A DNA stretch of 64,000 nt, taken from positions 372,001 through 436,000 of the forward strand of contig JBGAVD010000001.1 of the NCBI GenBank assembly GCA_044228285.1, in the 5' to 3' direction. Source of the stretch: JBBATK01 sp044228285 (GTDB lineage Bacteria; Bacteroidota; Ignavibacteria; Kapaibacteriales; NICIL-2). The notes beneath the pieces are model-generated. The model was not told where the DNA came from. It saw nothing but the letters and a program-made list of their open reading frames with translations, and ran no database searches. Numbering within the stretch: the first letter of the stretch is position 1; each line of letters opens with the position of its first letter. The position numbers were made by a program, and so were the translations under genes. Positions 9,536 through 18,815 of this stretch are shown piece after piece.

Positions 9536-11461
9536 ATGAGTAAAGTTATAGGAATCGACCTTGGTACCACGAACTCGTGTGTATCCGTAATGGAAGGTTC
9601 AGCCCCAGTGGTGATTGCCAATGTTGAAGGCATGCGCACCACACCATCAATCGTCGGCTTTACCAAGTCGGGCGAGCGTTTAGTCGGACAATCCGCTAAG
9701 CGTCAAGCCATCACCAACCCAAAGAACACGATCTATTCGATCAAGCGTTTTATGGGACGTCGGATGGACGAAGTCAACGAAGAAACAAAGTTGGTACCCT
9801 ATGCTATCAAGCCAGGTGACGGAAATTCAGCGCGCGTTGATATTGACGGACGCCTCTATTCACCTCCGGAAATCTCTGCAATGATTTTGCAGAAGATGAA
9901 GCAAACAGCGGAAGAGTATCTGGGAACAAAGATTACGGAAGCGGTCATTACGGTTCCTGCTTACTTCAATGATGCTCAGCGTCAAGCAACCAAAGATGCA
10001 GGTGAGATTGCAGGCTTAACGGTACGTCGTATCGTGAACGAGCCAACTGCAGCAGCTTTGGCGTATGGATTAGACAAGAAAGGTCGGAACATGACTGTGG
10101 CTGTGTACGACCTTGGTGGTGGTACCTTCGATGTGTCGGTTCTTGAACTTGGCGACGGTGTATTTGAAGTGAAGTCAACCAATGGTGACACACACCTTGG
10201 TGGTGACAACTTCGACTTGCGTCTCATTGATTACTTAGCCGATGAATTCAAGAAGACCGAAGGCATCGATCTCCGCAATGACCCAATGGCGCTTCAACGC
10301 TTACGCGAAGCAGCGGAAAAGACAAAGTGTGAACTTTCACAGATGCTGCAGACAGATGTAAATCTGCCATTCATCACCGCAACCGCAGAAGGTCCAAAGC
10401 ACTTGAATCTTACGATCACTCGTGCCAAGTTCGAACAACTCTGTGCCGATCTCTTTGAACGCACCTTGCGTCCATGTGAGCAGGCAATGAAAGATGCAAA
10501 GCTCACACCTTCACAAATCGATGAAGTGATTCTGGTTGGAGGTTCTACTCGTATTCCTAAGATTCAGGAACTCGTAAAGAACTTCTTTGGCAAAGAGCCA
10601 AGCAAGGGCGTAAACCCTGATGAAGTAGTAGCCGTTGGCGCAGCGATTCAAGGAGCTGTCCTCACTGGTGAAGTGACCGATGTTCTCTTGCTCGACGTTA
10701 CACCACTCACACTAGGAATTGAAACTCTTGGTGGTGTGTTGACGCCGATGATTCAATCGAATACCACGATCCCTACAAAGAAGAGCGAAGTGTTCTCAAC
10801 TGCAAGCGATAACCAGCCTACTGTTGAAGTCCACATTCTTCAAGGTGAGCGTCAAATGGCCCGCGACAATCGCTCCCTCGGACGCTTCCACCTCGATGGA
10901 ATTCCGCCAGCACCACGTGGCGTTCCACAAGTAGAAGTGACATTTGACATCGACGCGAATGGAATTTTGAACGTGTCGGCAAAGGATCGCGCAAGTGGAA
11001 AGGAACAAAGTATCCGCATCACATCATCATCCGGCTTGTCGAGCGAGGAAGTTGAAAAGATGAAACGCGATGCTCAAGAGCATGCAGCTGAAGACAAGAA
11101 GCTGAAAGAAGAAGTGGAAACCCGTAATCAAGCCGATCAACTGGTGTTCCAAACGGACAAGCAGCTCAAGGAATTCGAAGGCAAGCTCAGCGAAGACCAT
11201 AAGTCGAAGATTACAGCTGCGAAAGATCGTCTGCAAGACGCCATTACCAACAACCCAACCGACGTCAAGCCAGCAATGGATGCGCTGAATCAGGCATGGA
11301 ATGAAGCAAGCACTGCTATGTACCAACAAGAGGGCGCAGCCCAAGGCGACGCTCAAGCTGGTCCAGAACCAGGCGCTCAACAAGCTTCCTCCCAAGGTGA
11401 AGCAAAGTCTGACGCAAAGAACGTAGAAGACGCTGAGTTTACAGTAGTCGACGAGAAGTAA
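9536..11461 (+). CDS. dnaK: Molecular chaperone DnaK (Hsp70)
   Basis: 641 residues, full family length. The ATG at 9536 begins MSKVIGIDLGTTNSC, the canonical first strand and phosphate-1 loop; an upstream in-frame codon at 9488 adds a non-conserved leader. The ATPase domain (1-385) carries VPAYFNDAQRQATKDAG and VYDLGGGTFDVSVL; the linker VLLLDVTPLTLGIET follows; then the substrate-binding beta-domain and helical lid (to about 600) and a Gln/Gly/Ala-rich tail ending EDAEFTVVDEK. DnaK binds unfolded peptides in an ATP cycle driven by DnaJ and GrpE, neither of which is in this window. Confidence 0.98.
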   Translation: MSKVIGIDLGTTNSCVSVMEGSAPVVIANVEGMRTTPSIVGFTKSGERLVGQSAKRQAITNPKNTIYSIKRFMGRRMDEVNEETKLVPYAIKPGDGNSARVDIDGRLYSPPEISAMILQKMKQTAEEYLGTKITEAVITVPAYFNDAQRQATKDAGEIAGLTVRRIVNEPTAAALAYGLDKKGRNMTVAVYDLGGGTFDVSVLELGDGVFEVKSTNGDTHLGGDNFDLRLIDYLADEFKKTEGIDLRNDPMALQRLREAAEKTKCELSQMLQTDVNLPFITATAEGPKHLNLTITRAKFEQLCADLFERTLRPCEQAMKDAKLTPSQIDEVILVGGSTRIPKIQELVKNFFGKEPSKGVNPDEVVAVGAAIQGAVLTGEVTDVLLLDVTPLTLGIETLGGVLTPMIQSNTTIPTKKSEVFSTASDNQPTVEVHILQGERQMARDNRSLGRFHLDGIPPAPRGVPQVEVTFDIDANGILNVSAKDRASGKEQSIRITSSSGLSSEEVEKMKRDAQEHAAEDKKLKEEVETRNQADQLVFQTDKQLKEFEGKLSEDHKSKITAAKDRLQDAITNNPTDVKPAMDALNQAWNEASTAMYQQEGAAQGDAQAGPEPGAQQASSQGEAKSDAKNVEDAEFTVVDEK

Positions 11462-11488
11462 GGGCGAGGTTTTGTAGTCGAGAAAATG

Positions 11489-11525
11489 CATGGGTCATAT
11501 AGCAAAAGCTGTATGACCCATGTTT
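11489..11525 (+). terminator. Hairpin terminator of dnaK
   Basis: Eleven-bp perfect stem CATGGGTCATA/TATGACCCATG extended by an inner AGC/GCT pair around AAAA, followed by TTTGTC; 28 bases after the dnaK stop. Confidence 0.8.
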
Positions 11526-11758
11526 GTCAGTGGGCAGGTGTGAATGCAAGAGCCAGTATCAATGAACAAGCCACGCGCGTCCATCATGTCCGCCGTGGCA
11601 AAGCAGAATGAGCAAGGCTTATAAACCAAAGCTAAAAAACACCCTCAGCCCTGAGGAAAGGGCGCGCCTGCGCGCAACCTATAGAGAGGAGGACACGAGC
11701 AGACCTCCTCAATGAGCTAGCGAGCAGCACTCATGAAAAGCTGGCAGCGCAGATATCC

Positions 11759-12817
11759 ATGCCAACACCTACTTTTGTGCTTGAATACAAGCTAGCAGTG
11801 AAAACACTACGACTCCACTTCTGCGATTTCTGGCCGGGCTTCCAGCCGCAATCCAACTACTTTGTACGACTTCTGAGGGAGTCGTACAACATCGTGTTTG
11901 ATGAGCACGATCCTGAGCTTGTGTTGTGTTCGGTGTTTGGCAACAGTCACTACAAGTACTTTTGTCGTAAGCTCTGCTTTCTTGGTGAGAACCTCGACCC
12001 CAATTATGAGCTCTTCGACTACGCGATAAGTTTTCGTCCGCGCTCCGATCGCAACTATCGTTTGCCACTCTATGCTACCTTCAATGATGTTGAGCAGGCG
12101 GCAGCTGAGCGTATGGTTGATCCTGAGTTTGCGTCGCGGCGCTTCTGCAACTTTTTATACTCCAATCCCGGTCCGCGCGAGCGCATAGCTTTCTTCGAAC
12201 TGTTGAATGCAGCGAAGCAGGTAGATTCTGGTGGACGTGTGCGGAATACGCTGGGACGTCGTGTTGACGACAAAATGCTCTTCCTTCGTAGCTACCGTTT
12301 CTCGATAGCCTTTGAAAACGGGGCTCGCAGCGGTTATATAACGGAGAAGATCTTTCAACCTTTGCTCGCTGGCAGTATACCAATTTATTGGGGTGCTGAT
12401 GATGTGGGACTAGAGCTGAATCCTGCAGCCTACATTGATGCGAGAAACTACCCGTCGCTTGAAGTGTTGCGCGATGCCGTGCTCACCATCGATGCAGATA
12501 TGCCAGCAATGCAGCGGATGATTGCCGAACCAATCTTTGCGCAGGGTCTTGTGCCTGAATTCCTCAAGCCCGCATCAGTACTGGCTTTTCTTGAATCTGT
12601 TATTGCCGATAGCTCTACTCCTGTCGCACAGCGCTCTTTGCTATTTCGTTTGCCAGTGCCTGCCCAACGTCTCATTCAGCAATTGCACTCCGCGAGCTAT
12701 TATAGCTCACTGCAGTGGCGACGCCTGCGCAACTTTAGTCCGGAGAAGATTCGCTTTCGTCGTACAAGCTACAGTATCAACAACACCGGTGATGGATCAA
12801 CAACGGGTAAGGAGTAG
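11759..12817 (+). CDS. Glycosyltransferase family 10 (alpha-1,3-fucosyltransferase-like)
   Basis: 352 residues. The diagnostic GT10 C-terminal donor-site block is present at about 181-212: FSIAFENG, GYITEKIF and AGSIPIYWG. The N-terminal half (LHFCDFWPGF onward) fits the variable acceptor-binding Rossmann domain. The C-terminal 60 residues are basic, as in bacterial fucosyltransferases, and probably contact the membrane. These enzymes transfer L-fucose from GDP-fucose onto GlcNAc-containing acceptors, usually LPS O-antigen or glycoprotein glycans; the acceptor here cannot be told. The gene stands alone after the dnaK terminator, with a bidirectional terminator behind it. Start ATG 11759 has no strong ribosome-binding site, so the real start may be slightly internal. 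Confidence 0.83.
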   Translation: MPTPTFVLEYKLAVKTLRLHFCDFWPGFQPQSNYFVRLLRESYNIVFDEHDPELVLCSVFGNSHYKYFCRKLCFLGENLDPNYELFDYAISFRPRSDRNYRLPLYATFNDVEQAAAERMVDPEFASRRFCNFLYSNPGPRERIAFFELLNAAKQVDSGGRVRNTLGRRVDDKMLFLRSYRFSIAFENGARSGYITEKIFQPLLAGSIPIYWGADDVGLELNPAAYIDARNYPSLEVLRDAVLTIDADMPAMQRMIAEPIFAQGLVPEFLKPASVLAFLESVIADSSTPVAQRSLLFRLPVPAQRLIQQLHSASYYSSLQWRRLRNFSPEKIRFRRTSYSINNTGDGSTTGKE

Positions 12818-12858
12818 CTCTGAGTGCGGGAGAGAACCGATCGTATGGTTAGAAAAAT

Positions 12859-12890
12859 AAAGGGCTGAGAAGAAATCTTCTCAGCCCTTT
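12859..12890. terminator. Bidirectional terminator between GT10 gene and aconitase
   Basis: Fourteen-bp perfect stem AAAGGGCTGAGAAG/CTTCTCAGCCCTTT with loop AAAT. A-rich on the left and T-rich on the right, it can stop both converging transcripts. Confidence 0.88.
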
Positions 12891-12995
12891 CTGCTACACA
12901 ATTGCTATCAACTGATATGATGCTCGAGATTAGCTTTGATCAGCGCTTGCAGCCTGCGGCTGCGCTCTCCTCGAGATCTGTAACAGCGTTGAATA

Positions 12996-15239
12996 CTACT
13001 TCTTAGCTGCAGCAATCAAGTTCAGTGCGCTACCAGCATTGAACCATGCGATCTGTTGATCGTTCATAGTGTGCTTCAAGCTGATGGTATCTGAGCCGCC
13101 ATCACTGTGAGTGAAGACTGCGTTGATATTCTCGCCTGTTTTCAATGTTGTGATATCGATGCTCACGCGATCATCTTCACGAATGAGTTCATAGTCTGAA
13201 GGATTTGCAAAGGTCAGCGGCAACATGCCCTGCTTCTTCAAGTTCGTTTCGTGAATACGAGCAAAGGACTTCACGATGATAGCTTTGCCACCGAGGAAGC
13301 GAGGTTCCATTGCGGCGTGTTCGCGTGATGAACCTTCGCCATAATTTTCTTCACCAACTACAACCCATGACTTGCCGCGCGCTTTGTAATCGCGCGCCAC
13401 AGCAGGGACTTCAGCATACTCATTAGTGAAGGTGTTTTTGATGCTATTCGCACTATCGTTGACATAGTTGATTGCACCGATGAGCATGTTGTTCGAAATG
13501 TTGTCGAGGTGTCCGCGGAAGCGTAGCCATGGGCCAGCCATGGAGATGTGATCTGTTGTACACTTGCCTTTGACCTTAATGAGCAGCGGCATGTCTTGGT
13601 ACTCTGCAGCCTGAGGCGCTTTGAACGCTGCCAGCGCTTGCAAGCGCTTTGAGTCATCAGCGATATGGACCTGCACAGCGCTACCATCAGCCGCTGGAGC
13701 TACATAGCAACTTGGATCGGGAAGGAATCCCTTATCTGGGAGTTCCATTCCTACAGGCGCTGTTAGCTGCACACCGTTGATAGGTTGCTTCGTAAAGTCA
13801 ACGCGTAAGTCGCCGCTGAGAGCAAAGCCAATGACGGTTTCTGGCGAAGCAACGAAGGCGTGTGTTTCTGGGTTGCCATCGTTCCGTGAAGTAAAGTTGC
13901 GATTGAATGATGTGATGATCGAGTTGCGATCACCCTTTTGAACATCATGGCGCTTCCATTGTCCGATACACGGACCACAAGCATTTGCCAACACTGTTCC
14001 ACCAACAGCTTCAAGTTTTGCCAAGATGCCATCGCGCTCAATCGTTGCACGAACTTGTTCTGAGCCTGGAGTGATGGTGAATTCGCTCTTTACCTTCAAG
14101 CCTTGCGCAGAAGCGCTTGCTGCGATTTCTGCGACGCGACTCATGTCTTCATAGCTTGAGTTCGTACAGGATCCAATCAAACCTACACGTAGCTCGTGAG
14201 GATAGTTGTTTGTCTCAACTGCTTTTACGAACTCAGAAAGCGGCAGTGCTTTATCGGGCGTGAATGGTCCATTCACATGAGGCTCAAGAGTGTTGAGGTC
14301 GATATGAATGACTTGATCATAATACGCTTCTGGATTGTCGGCGATCTCAGCATCAGAGCGCAAGTGTTCTGCTACCGATGCTGCCAGATCTGCAATATCA
14401 GCGCGATCGGTGCTGCGAAGATAGCGGAGCATGGAATCGTCGAGAGGGAAGATAGAGGTAGTTGCACCAATCTCTGCACCCATGTTGCAAATCGTACCCT
14501 TGCCTGTGGCGCTGAAGGAAGCGCATCCATCGCCGAAGTATTCAACGATAGCGCCTGTACCACCTTTAACGGTGAGGATACCAGCAAGCTTGAGGATAAC
14601 ATCTTTCGCTGAAGTCCAACCACTCATTTTACCACTGAGTTTCACACCGATGAGTTTTGGCATTTTCAGTTCCCATGGTAGACCAGCCATAACGTCGACC
14701 GCATCTGCACCACCAACACCGATTGCGATCATTCCCAAGCCACCAGCATTGGGTGTGTGGGAGTCTGTACCAATCATCATTCCACCAGGAAAGGCGTAGT
14801 TCTCAAGCACCACTTGGTGGATGATACCAGCACCTGGTTTCCAGAAGCCAATACCATACTTGTTTGATACAGATCCCAGGAAGTTAAAGACCTCTTCATT
14901 CTCGACCAGAGAAGTTGCTAAGTCATTCTTTGCACCATTCTCAGCGCGAATAAGGTGGTCGCAATGCACTGTTGAGGGTACTGCAACCTTTGGAATACCA
15001 GCACTCATGAACTGTAGCAACGCCATTTGGGCTGTAGCATCCTGCATGGCAACGCGATCAGGATTGAAGTCTACATAGGAAGTGCCGCGTACTTGTGCGT
15101 TTGCAGGCATTTCAGCCATGTGAGCGTAGAGAATTTTCTCGGCGAGCGTGAGTGGACGTCCAACTACCGCACGAGCAGCAGCCACACGTTCAGCGTATTG
15201 CGCATAGGTTCGACGAATCAGATCGAGATCAAAAGCCAT
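12996..15239 (-). CDS. acn: Aconitate hydratase
   Basis: 747 residues, the length of the mitochondrial-type aconitase. The [4Fe-4S] cluster ligands are Cys358 (GSCTNSS) and Cys421/Cys424 (ACGPCIG). Active-site segments are present: DATAQMALLQF and STVHCDHLI near the N-terminus, IGTDSHTPNAGG around 156-167, and the swivelling C-terminal domain with YGEGSSREHAA and FARIHETNLKKQG. It isomerises citrate and isocitrate through cis-aconitate in the TCA cycle. Single gene on the minus strand, ending near the bidirectional terminator; no other TCA genes are adjacent. Confidence 0.97.
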   Translation of the reverse strand: MAFDLDLIRRTYAQYAERVAAARAVVGRPLTLAEKILYAHMAEMPANAQVRGTSYVDFNPDRVAMQDATAQMALLQFMSAGIPKVAVPSTVHCDHLIRAENGAKNDLATSLVENEEVFNFLGSVSNKYGIGFWKPGAGIIHQVVLENYAFPGGMMIGTDSHTPNAGGLGMIAIGVGGADAVDVMAGLPWELKMPKLIGVKLSGKMSGWTSAKDVILKLAGILTVKGGTGAIVEYFGDGCASFSATGKGTICNMGAEIGATTSIFPLDDSMLRYLRSTDRADIADLAASVAEHLRSDAEIADNPEAYYDQVIHIDLNTLEPHVNGPFTPDKALPLSEFVKAVETNNYPHELRVGLIGSCTNSSYEDMSRVAEIAASASAQGLKVKSEFTITPGSEQVRATIERDGILAKLEAVGGTVLANACGPCIGQWKRHDVQKGDRNSIITSFNRNFTSRNDGNPETHAFVASPETVIGFALSGDLRVDFTKQPINGVQLTAPVGMELPDKGFLPDPSCYVAPAADGSAVQVHIADDSKRLQALAAFKAPQAAEYQDMPLLIKVKGKCTTDHISMAGPWLRFRGHLDNISNNMLIGAINYVNDSANSIKNTFTNEYAEVPAVARDYKARGKSWVVVGEENYGEGSSREHAAMEPRFLGGKAIIVKSFARIHETNLKKQGMLPLTFANPSDYELIREDDRVSIDITTLKTGENINAVFTHSDGGSDTISLKHTMNDQQIAWFNAGSALNLIAAAKK

Positions 15240-15404
15240 TATACATCCTTGAGAGATTGAGAAAGAAATGTCGGATTGAGGTGCGACACCACACAGATAC
15301 CATCAGCCAATGGGACAATGCCATTGGAGCTGTAAAGAAGTATCGGCAAAAAGTAGTGTGCATAGAGAAGAGATGCACAAAATTACGCAATAGGAGGGAA
15401 ACTG

Positions 15405-15725
15405 AGCGCGTGAGGGTCTCGCTGTCTCTCGCGTGAGGGTCTCAGCGAAGCTGAGGCTCTCACTGACTCTCGAGGGGCTCCGCTTGAGACCCTCAGATCT
15501 GATTGAGGCTCTCACTGTCTCTCGAGGGGCTCTGCTTGAGACACTGAGAGCCTCAGCTTCGCTGAGACCCTCAGATCTGATTGAGGCTCTCACTGTCTGT
15601 CGAGGGACTCTGCTTGAGACACTGAGAGCCTCAGCTTCGCTGAGACCCTCAGATCTGCTCACTGTCTCTCGAGGGGATCTGCTTGAGACACTGAGAGCCT
15701 CAGCTTTGCTAGGACCCTCAGATCT
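15405..15725. repeat. 78-bp tandem repeat array
   Basis: The unit begins AGATCTGATTGAGG and recurs at 15495, 15573 and 15651 (spacing exactly 78), with a further, 9-base-deleted unit ending at 15720 and a degenerate copy to the left from about 15405. Each unit contains the hairpin CTCAGC-TTC-GCTGAG and CTCTCGAGGGG. Because 78 is a multiple of three, both strands stay open in one frame across the array, but the predicted peptides look like translated repeat, have no good start, and I do not call them genes. It lies between the start of aconitase and the end of the lipoprotein gene. Confidence 0.9.
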
Positions 15726-15730
15726 TAAAA

Positions 15731-16132
15731 TTACTTCTTCACCGTAACACTAGTATAGCTCGATGAATAAGGACTAGGGAACACATTAACGATATACGTA
15801 TGCGAATATGGCGCAATGACGGGCCATTTGAGGCGCAGAGTAGTGTCTTGGTTTTTGCAGATTGCCGAGATATCATGTCGGCAAAGCAAGTGCACATCAG
15901 CAACAGAGTCGTTTCTCCATACGAAATTCACTCGGTCTACTTCCCAGCAGGCGTTAGGCACGGTTGCAGCCAGTTCGAGTGCAAAACCAATTTCACCAGT
16001 TTGGTATGCAGTATCGGCTTTGAAGGCAATGGGATAGTCGTAGAGATAGCCATTGTTCACTGGATTATTGCAAGCAGAAAAGGCGCTTGAGAGGACAAGG
16101 AGACTACAACAAAGGAGAACAAAAGACTTCAT
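15731..16132 (-). CDS. Small lipoprotein of unknown function
   Basis: 133 residues from ATG 16132, which begins a lipoprotein signal: MKS, a hydrophobic stretch with two Cys, and lipobox AFSAC at residues 17-21, so Cys21 would be lipidated. The remaining 110 residues are beta-rich (for example YIVNVFPSPY near the end) and have an Ig-like feel, but no family is recognised. The frame is open 20 codons upstream without a better start. It stands alone between the 78-bp repeat array and the acyltransferase gene. Confidence 0.65.
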   Translation of the reverse strand: MKSFVLLCCSLLVLSSAFSACNNPVNNGYLYDYPIAFKADTAYQTGEIGFALELAATVPNACWEVDRVNFVWRNDSVADVHLLCRHDISAICKNQDTTLRLKWPVIAPYSHTYIVNVFPSPYSSSYTSVTVKK

Positions 16133-16343
16133 AGTGACATGATCTGGTGAAACGAGATGATGCAATATGGGGTGTGAGCAAGTGTCAGACAAGCCCCGAG
16201 GCGAAAATGAGGGATTCTACGGACGAGTCAAAATGGCGCTCTGAGCCCTATTTCCGAGTCTAAAATTCCTTCTTCTTGAAGCTCCAACTCGTGTCTGAAC
16301 TCAAGGATTTCACACGCAAGAAAGCCTCTCATTCAGCGTTCTC

Positions 16344-16916
16344 TTAGCTACGTGACTCACTCAGTTCGGCAAGCAGAGCCTCGATTTGCTCCGCTTTGGT
16401 TTCTGTCTTGACCCTGATCTGTCGATCCACGCGCAGCACAATGCGTGCAAAGGGCAGGGGAAGCTTGAACTGGTCCCAGCTTTTTTTGAAGCAGTACAAA
16501 GAAGAGATCTGTGCGTGGCAGACGAAGAGTGGAACCTCCGCCCTTTGGGCGCAAATCACAGCTCCGGCTTTGAAGACTTTGGCGGGACCGCGAGGTCCAT
16601 CAGGAGTAATCAGCACCATCTGGCGAGAAGCATGTTCCACCATGGATGCCAGGAGTTCTTTGGATCCTTTGGAGGATGAGCCTCGTAGCACAGTGTAGTT
16701 CCAGTCGTGAAGTAGTCGAGCAAGGATATCTCCATCTTTACTCAGGCTCGTCACCGCACAACTCTGTTGTGAGGCGTAGGCTTTCCAGAATGGCAGCATT
16801 TCCTCATGCCAGAAGGCCAGGACTCCAGCTTGAGGGGGTGGGAGTTGGGAGCTATCAAGACGCCAAGTGGCGGCCAGACAACGAAGTAGAAGTGATGCCA
16901 GGAACTCCTTCATCAT
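16344..16916 (-). CDS. Lysophospholipid acyltransferase family protein (DUF374 type)
   Basis: 190 residues. The sequence has AFWHEEMLPFW (the His-containing acyltransferase block near residue 37), SKDGD, LRGSSSKGS and TPDGPRGPAKVFKAG, which together are typical of the DUF374/LpxL-like group. Such proteins transfer acyl chains to lipid A or related lipids at the inner membrane. The start overlaps the end of lpxB (ATGATG around 16913-16916), so the two are translationally coupled, which supports a role in lipid A or envelope lipid synthesis. The upstream frame (to 17012) runs inside lpxB and is not used. Confidence 0.82.
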   Translation of the reverse strand: MMKEFLASLLLRCLAATWRLDSSQLPPPQAGVLAFWHEEMLPFWKAYASQQSCAVTSLSKDGDILARLLHDWNYTVLRGSSSKGSKELLASMVEHASRQMVLITPDGPRGPAKVFKAGAVICAQRAEVPLFVCHAQISSLYCFKKSWDQFKLPLPFARIVLRVDRQIRVKTETKAEQIEALLAELSESRS

Positions 16917-18034
16917 GCACTCCTCGTTGAAGAAGCGAAGCGCTGAAGAATAAACTGAGCAGCGCGTTGCGCTGCGCCTTGAGAGCCTAGTAAGTGTCGG
17001 AGCTCCAGACATTGCATTTGTAGTTCTTGAGCAGCATCCTGTTGCGATAACAAGCGTTCAAGTTCAGTACTAATCGATGCAGCTTGTGCATCCGACTGAA
17101 CGAACTCGCGTACAAGCATTTTCTGAGCGAGGATGTTCGTGAGTGAGATGTAGGGAAGGCGTACGAGACGTCGTGCGATGTGATAGGACAGTGTCGAAGT
17201 CTTATACATCATACAATGTGGCAGCCCACACAGCGATGCTTCAAGTGTAGAGGTACCAGTTTTAATCAGTCCCACGCGAGCATTGCGCATGACCTGTCGT
17301 GAGTCCGTCTCATACACAAACAGATCCGCATCATCCACCAATTCCTCATACAGTTCCAGCGGGATTTTAGGATTGCGGGCAAGCACACGTGAGTACTCTG
17401 GAAAGCGGTCTTGCAGTCGACGTGCCACGTCGCGAAAGAGCGGGAGGTGGCGGTGAATCTCCTGTTGACGGCTACCTGGCAGGAAAGCGATAGCCGGCGC
17501 ACGGTCTGCGAGCAGCGGAGGAGTAGAGGCGAAGGCAGGGTCATCGAGAAGGGGGTGTCCGACGAATTCCGCCTCAATCCCAAATCCACCAAAGAACTCC
17601 ACTTCAAAGGGAAAGACCACCATGAGTGCATCAACAACGCGGGCAAAGTTTTTCGCTCGTTGAGCGCCCCAAGCCCAAAACTGCGGGGCGATATACCAAG
17701 CAACCGGGATATGAGCGCGTCGCGCTTCGGCGGCAAGTCGCGTATTGAAACCCGGATAATCCACAGCAAGAAAAAGGTCCGCTTTCATCTCGCGCATCGT
17801 CTGCGCCGCCAGGCGCAGAGTCCGTTTAAAGAAGCCATATTGTTTAGCCACTTCCACAAAGCCCACTACGCTCATAGATTCCAGTGGCACAATACTCTGC
17901 AAGCCTTCGGCTTGCATGGCAGAGCCTCCGATCCCAGCAAAGCTCACATCAGGCTTCGCGGCGCGAAGGGCAGACATGAGGCGAGCGGCATGGATGTCAC
18001 CACTGGCTTCGCCAGCAACAATAAAGACCTTCAT
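16913..18034 (-). CDS. lpxB: Lipid-A-disaccharide synthase
   Basis: 373 residues from ATG 18034, which gives the canonical start MKVFIVAGEASGD; the frame is open to 18142 but that leader is not family-like. Conserved parts include FAGIGGSAMQAEG, the AVDYPGFNTRLA segment and WYIAPQFWAWG, then FPFEVEFF and VGHPLLDD, and in the C-terminal half FLPGSRQQEI with the UDP-site region GTSTLEASL. LpxB joins UDP-2,3-diacylglucosamine and lipid X at the inner membrane to form the lipid A disaccharide. Its presence shows that the host makes LPS. Coupled to the downstream acyltransferase gene. Confidence 0.96.
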   Translation of the reverse strand: MKVFIVAGEASGDIHAARLMSALRAAKPDVSFAGIGGSAMQAEGLQSIVPLESMSVVGFVEVAKQYGFFKRTLRLAAQTMREMKADLFLAVDYPGFNTRLAAEARRAHIPVAWYIAPQFWAWGAQRAKNFARVVDALMVVFPFEVEFFGGFGIEAEFVGHPLLDDPAFASTPPLLADRAPAIAFLPGSRQQEIHRHLPLFRDVARRLQDRFPEYSRVLARNPKIPLELYEELVDDADLFVYETDSRQVMRNARVGLIKTGTSTLEASLCGLPHCMMYKTSTLSYHIARRLVRLPYISLTNILAQKMLVREFVQSDAQAASISTELERLLSQQDAAQELQMQCLELRHLLGSQGAAQRAAQFILQRFASSTRSA

Positions 18035-18190
18035 GGTTAGCAGTAGGAAAGCGAACAGCAGAGAACGCGCAAGAGTTACCCGTTTAAGGTCTCTTACTAC
18101 AGACTCGCAAATTGCCTCGAAATTTTCACCAATGAAAGCCAATTCGCGAAAATTCGTTCCTCATTTTCCCGACTCTTCGTAATTTGCCGC

Positions 18191-18264
18191 GCATCCGTAG
18201 CTCAGCTGGTTAGAGCAGCTGACTCTTAATCAGCGGGTCCACGGTTCGAGTCCGTGCGGATGTA
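18191..18264 (+). tRNA. tRNA-Lys (anticodon CTT)
   Basis: Full cloverleaf: acceptor GCATCCG/CGGATGT (one G-T at the end), D-arm GCTC...GAGC, anticodon stem GCTGA/TCAGC with loop CTCTTAA (anticodon CTT at 18225-18227), five-base variable loop, and T-arm CACGG-TTCGAGT-CCGTG, discriminator A at 18264. It borders the accessory region, and its 3' end is the natural candidate attachment site for the recombinase at 28.5-29.5 kb. No second copy of the 3' end was found inside the window. Confidence 0.97.
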
Positions 18265-18269
18265 CAAAA

Positions 18270-18326
18270 AAAGCCCCAAATTTGGGCGAAATCGAAGCCT
18301 CGTAAGTCTATGATTTACGGGGCTTT
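18270..18326. terminator. Branched terminator-like structure after tRNA-Lys
   Basis: Outer stem AAAGCCCC (18270-18277) with GGGGCTTT (18319-18326) can enclose a small hairpin at 18301-18319 (CGTAA/TTACG); the alternative CCCAAATTTGGG palindrome lies at 18275-18286. Likely ends the tRNA transcript. Confidence 0.65.
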
Positions 18327-18815
18327 GTTGTATTCGGACCCTTCGCTACTTCTGTTTTTCGTCACGTGCTTGTTTGGGCTTATGTAGGTGTGTTTAGGGC
18401 TATAAAAGGCTATCATTAACAAAAGAATCAGTGCAATTTCAGTGCAATTTTTGGATGTGAAATCAAGCACTCCATGAAACAAGTAACGAAAGTGCTCGGC
18501 CGTGGAAAAGTGTTGCTGCACGTCTGGCGTACAGTTTCCGTACAGTTCGTGAAACTCATTTGCCTCCAGATTCGATTTGTAGGGATTGGTAGACTAGAGG
18601 TGGTCGCCAAACACACATTAGCTGAAAACAGAGGTTGTTTGATTCGTAAATGGGGTTGGAGATGATGCTGGATGGAATACACTTTGTACAACAGAACAAA
18701 AGCCCTTGTACACAAACAAAGATGCGTGTACTGTTCAACTGTGGTGTCTCAATCTAACAATTAGAGCTCGGCACGCTTCTGCGACTTGTGTTGTCCACAC
18801 TCAATTAGTCCAGTT
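18327..18815. other. Gene-free interval at the left boundary of the accessory region
   Basis: About 490 bases without a credible gene. It holds a tandem pair of CAGTGCAATTT (18429-18439 and 18440-18450). Its place between the tRNA and the first island gene would suit an attachment-site arm region, but that is inference. Confidence 0.45.

Noticed and set aside
15303..15747. Long frames on both strands across the 78-bp repeats
   Set aside because: They exist because the unit is a multiple of three; they lack starts and look like translated repeat.
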